A DNA stretch of 64,000 nt from Hoylesella buccalis ATCC 35310 (GTDB taxonomy: Bacteria > Bacteroidota > Bacteroidia > Bacteroidales > Bacteroidaceae), in the NCBI RefSeq assembly GCF_000177075.1, contig NZ_ADEG01000012.1:1-64000 (forward strand), read 5' to 3'. How positions within the stretch are numbered: the first letter of the stretch is position 1; every line of letters begins with the position of its first letter. Below are positions 60,055 to 64,000 of this stretch, one piece after another. A program made the position numbers and the translations under genes. The notes under the pieces were generated by a model that had not been told where the DNA came from, made no database searches, and saw nothing but the letters and a program-made list of their open reading frames with translations.

Positions 60055-60894
60055 TCAAGCTAAATCAACATGATTCACCTGTATCTTTTCATGCAAAAAC
60101 ACTTGGGCTTGCTCTTGAAAACGAATGGGATTTTCGGTTGTAAAGTATTGGCAAGAACCTGTTTTCGTACACTTTTCGTTCATTTCCGGGTGGCGTTTCA
60201 GATAGTCTTTCAAGCTGTTGGCCACATATTCGCCTTGGGCGACGATGCGAACGCCAGGGCGTTTGTACTTCTCTATCTTGGGCATGAGCAGCGGATAGTG
60301 CGTACAGCCCAAGATAATCGTATCAATCAGGGGATCTTTCTGTGCCAACGCATCCAGTCGCTTCTTGACAAAATAGTCGGCTCCCGGACTGTCTGCCTCG
60401 TTGTATTCAACCAATGGTACCCAGAAAGGACAGGCAATACCTGAAACTTGTATATCGGGAAAAAACTTTTGTATTTCGAGTTGGTAGCTCTCACTCTTCA
60501 CCGTTCCTTCGGTAGCCAGCAGACCTACATGCCGACTCTTGGTGAGACTGCCAATGACTTCGGCCGTTGGACGAATCACGCCCAGTACCCTTCTGTTGGA
60601 ATCGAGCGAGGGTAAATCATGTTGCTGGATGGTTCTCAGTGCCTTGGCTGACGCGGTGTTGCAGCCCAAGATGACGAGATGGCACCCCATTTCGAAAAGC
60701 TTGACTACCGCTTGCCGCGTGAATTCGTACACCACATCGAACGAACGCGTTCCATAAGGCGCACGGGCATTGTCGCCCAGATACACATAATCGTATTCGG
60801 GCAGCAACTGACGGATGCCATGAAGGATGGTCAGTCCGCCATAACCAGAGTCGAACACCCCGATGGGGCCTGGCGTTTGAGGCAGTTGAATCAT
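60055..60894 (-). CDS. murI: Glutamate racemase
   Basis: Makes D-glutamate for peptidoglycan. The two catalytic cysteines are in VILGCNTASAKAL and IILGCTHYPLLMP; the N-terminus has GVFDSGYGGLTILHGI and YLGDNARAPYG. Length 279 aa is normal. It lies 16 bases downstream of the third OmpH gene in the bamA-ompH-ompH-ompH-murI run, a conserved Bacteroidetes arrangement linking envelope assembly and wall synthesis. Confidence 0.95.
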   Translation of the reverse strand: MIQLPQTPGPIGVFDSGYGGLTILHGIRQLLPEYDYVYLGDNARAPYGTRSFDVVYEFTRQAVVKLFEMGCHLVILGCNTASAKALRTIQQHDLPSLDSNRRVLGVIRPTAEVIGSLTKSRHVGLLATEGTVKSESYQLEIQKFFPDIQVSGIACPFWVPLVEYNEADSPGADYFVKKRLDALAQKDPLIDTIILGCTHYPLLMPKIEKYKRPGVRIVAQGEYVANSLKDYLKRHPEMNEKCTKTGSCQYFTTENPIRFQEQAQVFLHEKIQVNHVDLA

Positions 60895-60910
60895 AGGGTG
60901 TCTACCGTGA

Positions 60911-61435
60911 TTACTTGCCTCCTTGTGCCAAGAGACTCAGCACTGCGTCATTGAGGTTGTCGCCGTAAGCCATGTCTATGTAGGGCAATGCATCGCCATC
61001 GGCGTTCAGTATGAAGGCGTAACCACGCTCCTGTCCCAACTTCCGTATGGCAGCAAGCACTTTTCCCTTGACAGGTGCCATGGCATCATGTTCAGCTTCT
61101 GCCAGCAACCGTTGTGCTTCTTTCTTGAAAGCGATGTTCTTTTCCATCATATCTTGCAGTTCGGCTTGGCGTTTCTGCATGATGGTTGGTGCGAAATCAC
61201 GTTGCCCATCGAGGAATTCTTCATATTTCTTATTGAATTCATCCTCCGATCTTTTGGTCTCCGCATCATACTTTATGCGCAGGTCAGCAATGTTTTTCTG
61301 AGCCGTAGCGTACTCTGGAACGGCTTTCATCAAGGTGCTTAAATTGAAATAACCAAACTTAGGCAGCACTTGTTGGGCCTGTGCCACGAAGGGCATCATC
61401 AACAAAAATAGAAATAAGAGTTGCTTTTTCATCAT
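60911..61435 (-). CDS. OmpH/Skp-family periplasmic chaperone (third copy)
   Basis: A 174-aa periplasmic chaperone-like protein: signal peptide ending MPFVAQAQQ, a first strand KFGYFNLSTLMKAVPEY, a long coiled coil rich in charged residues (about 45-125, with KKYEEFLDGQRDFAPTIMQK) and a closing YAFILNADGDALPYIDMAYG. This matches the Skp prefoldin-like shape that carries outer membrane proteins to BamA. It is 16 bases from murI. It is separated from the other two copies by a 268-bp gap and is the most divergent. Confidence 0.85.
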   Translation of the reverse strand: MMKKQLLFLFLLMMPFVAQAQQVLPKFGYFNLSTLMKAVPEYATAQKNIADLRIKYDAETKRSEDEFNKKYEEFLDGQRDFAPTIMQKRQAELQDMMEKNIAFKKEAQRLLAEAEHDAMAPVKGKVLAAIRKLGQERGYAFILNADGDALPYIDMAYGDNLNDAVLSLLAQGGK

Positions 61436-61703
61436 CCTATGATTTATGTTGTTATTATCGGAGGGCCATGTTTCCCTCCTCTTCTTAATTCTCTCATGCG
61501 GTAACCTGCTACAGGTGATTGCCGTTTGCCGTATGAAAGAAACTGAAAAGAGTTAGCAAACAGTTGTCTGTGTCTTGCACATCAGCCCTTGTCTGCCAAC
61601 TCCTTTTTCTGCTTAATTAGAAGTTTTTCCAAGTCTACATCTCCTTATAAGATGATTCTTTCAACACGGATGAATCCGGAGAAGGCAGACCGAACTCTTC
61701 AAA
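61436..61703. other. Gap between ompH copies with a small hairpin
   Basis: A 268-bp non-coding stretch inside the bamA-ompH-murI run. A 6-bp hairpin, GGAGGG at 61460-61465 with CCCTCC at 61474-61479, lies just ahead of the third ompH gene on the minus strand. No TAnnTTTG promoter and no gene is seen. Confidence 0.35.
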
Positions 61704-62204
61704 TTACTTTGTCTTGGCCAGCTCAGCCTTTACCTTTGCGGTGACATCTTCGCTCAGTGTCTGACTGATATAAGGGATGCCGGATGTGATGTCCATGATG
61801 TAAACATAGTTTCCTGCCTTACCTACGGCCTGAATGGCGTTGACCAACTTGGCCGTGATAGGCTGCATCTTCTCTTGTTGAGCCTTCTGCAAAGCCTGTG
61901 AGTTATCGTTGTAAGCCGTGCGAATCTTCTCATTCAGCTTCATCAACTCGTCCTCTGTCTCCTTTTGCTTCGTGGCATTCATGGTCGACTTCGTCTTCTC
62001 ATATTCCTCAGCCTTGCGCTGCAATTCGTCTTGCATGGCCTTCAAGTCATTCTCATACTGCTTGGCAGTGGCTTCAATCTCGCCGCGCGCCTTCACAAAT
62101 TCAGGCATATCGTTCATAACCTGCTGTGAGTTCAGATGACCAAACTTTTGTGCAAACATCGACATTGGTGCAAAAAGCATCAACATTAAAATAAGCTTTT
62201 TCAT
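61704..62204 (-). CDS. OmpH/Skp-family periplasmic chaperone (second copy)
   Basis: A 166-aa Skp-like protein with a signal peptide (LILMLMLFAPMSMFAQ), the first strand KFGHLNSQQVMNDMPEFV, a highly charged coiled coil (KQYENDLKAMQDELQRKAEE, residues about 50-115) and a final strand NYVYIMDITSGIPYIS. It probably shuttles unfolded outer membrane proteins across the periplasm to BamA, which is encoded 0.65 kb upstream. The start is 28 bases after the first ompH copy, so they are co-transcribed. Confidence 0.88.
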   Translation of the reverse strand: MKKLILMLMLFAPMSMFAQKFGHLNSQQVMNDMPEFVKARGEIEATAKQYENDLKAMQDELQRKAEEYEKTKSTMNATKQKETEDELMKLNEKIRTAYNDNSQALQKAQQEKMQPITAKLVNAIQAVGKAGNYVYIMDITSGIPYISQTLSEDVTAKVKAELAKTK

Positions 62205-62232
62205 TTTCTTTTGTTCTTTATTTGATTAATTA

Positions 62233-62745
62233 TTAATTCGAATAACCCAGTTTCTGCAACACTTCGTTGCTGATATCTATCTTCGGTGAGCCGAAGATGA
62301 TGCCCGAATTGGACGCACGATCAACGACCAATGAGTATCCACGCAATTCGGATATATCCCTTACGGCGTTGTATATCTCTTCTTGGATGGGGCTCATCAG
62401 GCTCTCTCGCTTCTTAAACAGTTCGCCTTCTGGCCCGAAATACTTGCGTTTCAGCTCGCTGGCAGCCTTCTCCTTCTTCATGATTTGCTCCTGCCGAGCC
62501 TTCTTTTGCTCTTGCGAGAGAAACACTACCTCGTTTTGATAGTTCTTATACATCGTGGTAGCTTCCGTATTCAGGGCTTCCACCTCAGCTTGCCATTTCT
62601 TGCTCACCTGGTTCAATTGTTCATTGGCACGTTCGTATGCGGGGATATTCTTCAACACATATTCCATGTCAACCAGTGCGAATTTTTGCGCACTGATGCC
62701 TAATGTCGCCATCAACATTAAGCTCATCAATATTATTTTCTTCAT
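62233..62745 (-). CDS. OmpH/Skp-family periplasmic chaperone (first copy)
   Basis: A 170-aa Skp-like protein: signal peptide ending LGISAQ, the first strand KFALVDMEYVLKNIPAY, a coiled coil (NQVSKKWQAEVEALNTEA and EQKKARQEQIMKKEKAASE), and a last strand YSLVVDRASNSGIIFGS, then PKIDISNEVLQKLGY as in typical Bacteroidetes OmpH. It is the copy next to bamA (105-bp gap). As in the phylum generally, the pair of ompH genes after bamA indicates a shared role in outer-membrane protein assembly. Confidence 0.9.
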   Translation of the reverse strand: MKKIILMSLMLMATLGISAQKFALVDMEYVLKNIPAYERANEQLNQVSKKWQAEVEALNTEATTMYKNYQNEVVFLSQEQKKARQEQIMKKEKAASELKRKYFGPEGELFKKRESLMSPIQEEIYNAVRDISELRGYSLVVDRASNSGIIFGSPKIDISNEVLQKLGYSN

Positions 62746-62850
62746 CAGCTCTCCTTTATTTTAATTGTATTATTAGATGGACGTTTTGAAATGTCCTTTC
62801 GTTTAGCTATTAAAGAGTATTTAACCCCTGGCAAACCAGTTTTAACTTCC

Positions 62851-64000
62851 TTAAAATTCTTGACCAAGAATGAAGTGGAATTGGCTGCCACCTTTCTTTC
62901 CAAACACTTTATCAAAGCCGTAGGCCCAGTCGATACCCATCAAGCCCACCATGGGAAGGAAGATGCGTACGCCAAGTCCGGCACTGCGTTTCATGTCAAA
63001 GGGATTGAACTTTCGGGTGTCATCCCAAGCGTTTCCGGCCTCAATGAAGCCCAGTCCATAGATGGTGGTGTTACCTAAGAGGAATGGATAACGCAGCTCC
63101 AGCGACATACGGTCGTATGCATAACCCTCGTAGCCGTAAGGTGTCAGCGAGCCGTTTTCATAGCCACGCAGTCCAATAGTTTCCTCCGCATAGCCGGTAG
63201 AATAGCCACTCATGCCATCACCACCCACATAATAGGTCTCAAAGGGTGATTTCTTAAACCGATTATAGCTGCCCAAAAGTCCTAATTCCACACGCGTCAT
63301 CAAGACAAAACACTTCTGTCCGCCTGACAAAGCCGTATAAGTCTTAGCCTTGAACTTCCACTTATGGTACTCTACCCATTTGTATTTCTCCTGTTGTTCG
63401 GCCAGGAAGGTACTCGATTGGCGGTTCAGTGCCAAGTTCTCATAGTCTTTCTTGTCCCACTTAGACCATGGTGGCGTGAGCGAAACCGATGCCGTGAACT
63501 CCGATCCACGACGTGGGTACAGCTGGTTGTCCGTTGAAGTACGGTTGATGGAGAGGTTTAAATTCAAGTTGTTGGCATTACCAGTAGTCATCAAGAAGTA
63601 CTTCCAGTTTTTCAACATATAGCGTGTATAGGCGAGCTGAACCGACAGCGTGAAGTAGTCGTCGGGCCATCTCAGTCGCTTACCCCAACCCAGACTGGCT
63701 CCAAACATTTTGATGTAGGTGTCAGGGTCGAGGTAGTTTTCGTAATTATTGTAAGCATAGCTTCCGTACCCATACATGTAATTCATGTAATTGTTGCGCC
63801 ATGAGCTGTTGTAAAAATTGGTGGACACATCCGTTGACTTTGAAAAATAAGCACCTACAGAGAATTGGGTAGGTCGCTTACCTCCAAACCAGTTGGTTGA
63901 ATAGTTCATGTTGTACGACTGGTAAAAGCGGCCGTTGGTCTGCACACCCAATGACAACACCTCACCATCTCCAATGGGCAAGATGCCTCGTCGCTCACTG
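62851..64000 (-). CDS. bamA: Outer membrane protein assembly factor BamA, partial (3' end)
   Basis: The C-terminal ~383 residues of BamA; the reading frame runs open past the window edge at 64000, so the POTRA domains and start are outside. Seen are barrel strands with NYSTNWFGGKRPTQFSVGAY, the RRGSEFTASVSLTPPWSK lid region, FETYYVGGDGMSGYSTGYAEETIGLRGYENG (the VRGF-like loop, here LRGYE), RMSLELRYPFLL and GLGVRIFLPMVGLMGIDWAYG, ending ILGQEF with a terminal Phe for recognition by BAM itself. It inserts beta-barrel proteins into the outer membrane. Three ompH genes and murI follow. Confidence 0.92.
   Translation of the reverse strand, partial: SERRGILPIGDGEVLSLGVQTNGRFYQSYNMNYSTNWFGGKRPTQFSVGAYFSKSTDVSTNFYNSSWRNNYMNYMYGYGSYAYNNYENYLDPDTYIKMFGASLGWGKRLRWPDDYFTLSVQLAYTRYMLKNWKYFLMTTGNANNLNLNLSINRTSTDNQLYPRRGSEFTASVSLTPPWSKWDKKDYENLALNRQSSTFLAEQQEKYKWVEYHKWKFKAKTYTALSGGQKCFVLMTRVELGLLGSYNRFKKSPFETYYVGGDGMSGYSTGYAEETIGLRGYENGSLTPYGYEGYAYDRMSLELRYPFLLGNTTIYGLGFIEAGNAWDDTRKFNPFDMKRSAGLGVRIFLPMVGLMGIDWAYGFDKVFGKKGGSQFHFILGQEF

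Noticed and set aside
1..64000. tRNA or rRNA genes
   Set aside because: The intergenic gaps were read for tRNA-like T-arm (GGTTCAAATCC-like) and rRNA segments on both strands and none was convincing; a covariance search was not possible.

Overview
The window looks like chromosome of an anaerobic member of the Bacteroidota, most likely Prevotella or a close relative. The support is: promoters of the Bacteroidetes type (TAnnTTTG, several with TTTG 19-20 bp upstream), a fused gamma-alpha 2-oxoglutarate:ferredoxin oxidoreductase, an A-type flavodiiron protein, NrfHA with ResB/CcsA cytochrome assembly, a bamA-ompH-ompH-murI cluster, and several secreted glycoside hydrolases. About 57 protein genes are supported. 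No rRNA, tRNA, CRISPR array, IS element or phage was recognised.

Layout. 37-9540: a secreted M28 peptidase, a DUF4294 protein, korAB, a GH3 beta-glycosidase and a helix-hairpin-helix outer-membrane-like protein. 9541-16650: an AT-rich phosphoethanolamine transferase insertion bounded by a 90-bp duplication of the preceding gene's 3' end, then a lipooligosaccharide cluster (GT2, GT90, DUF5672, GT2, lipid A acyltransferase). 16917-25691: an esterase, a thioredoxin-fold lipoprotein without its CxxC, topA-aroK-speA, and an ECF sigma factor with a probable anti-sigma partner. 25876-30923 (minus): a tightly overlapped operon of Ca2+-type P-ATPase, HAD phosphatase, ribF and CPBP protease. 31106-38271: GH2, alpha/beta hydrolase, an orphan ABC ATPase, a superfamily I helicase, a small helical protein and GH43. 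38443-43314: ribD, prmC-recX-comF, pyrE, an SRPBCC protein and a Cys4 lipoprotein. 43442-49154: a BASS-type transporter, a Fur-family regulator, then dapB-lepB-lepB-like-wbqC. 49266-53520: the GC-rich nrfHA-resB-ccsA nitrite ammonification block. 53608-64000: DUF3332, an M16 peptidase, a PfkB kinase, a flavodiiron protein, a serine-type sulfatase, murI, three OmpH/Skp-like chaperones and the 3' part of bamA.

The most unusual signal is non-coding. Five intergenic regions hold tandem arrays with a 22-bp period. Each unit is a roughly 16-bp imperfect palindrome (for example AAAAGCATTGCTTTTG or AAACTCAATGAGTTTG) followed by about 6 variable bases. In the three longest gaps of the window (near 19.2, 45.4 and 58.1 kb) the array is preceded at a fixed distance of 118-119 bp by a conserved segment (TTGACAA, then TATTT-N22-GCAAATA). 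One of these copies is inverted, and its conserved segment forms a near-perfect hairpin. This looks like an undescribed dispersed composite element; its function is unknown.

The genes suggest a saccharolytic, ferredoxin-based anaerobe (KorAB; GH2, GH3, GH43, sulfatase, esterase). It would handle nitrite and oxygen or NO through NrfHA and the flavodiiron protein, and it has a lipooligosaccharide whose phosphoethanolamine decoration was probably gained by transfer. All alignments and counts given here were done by eye.
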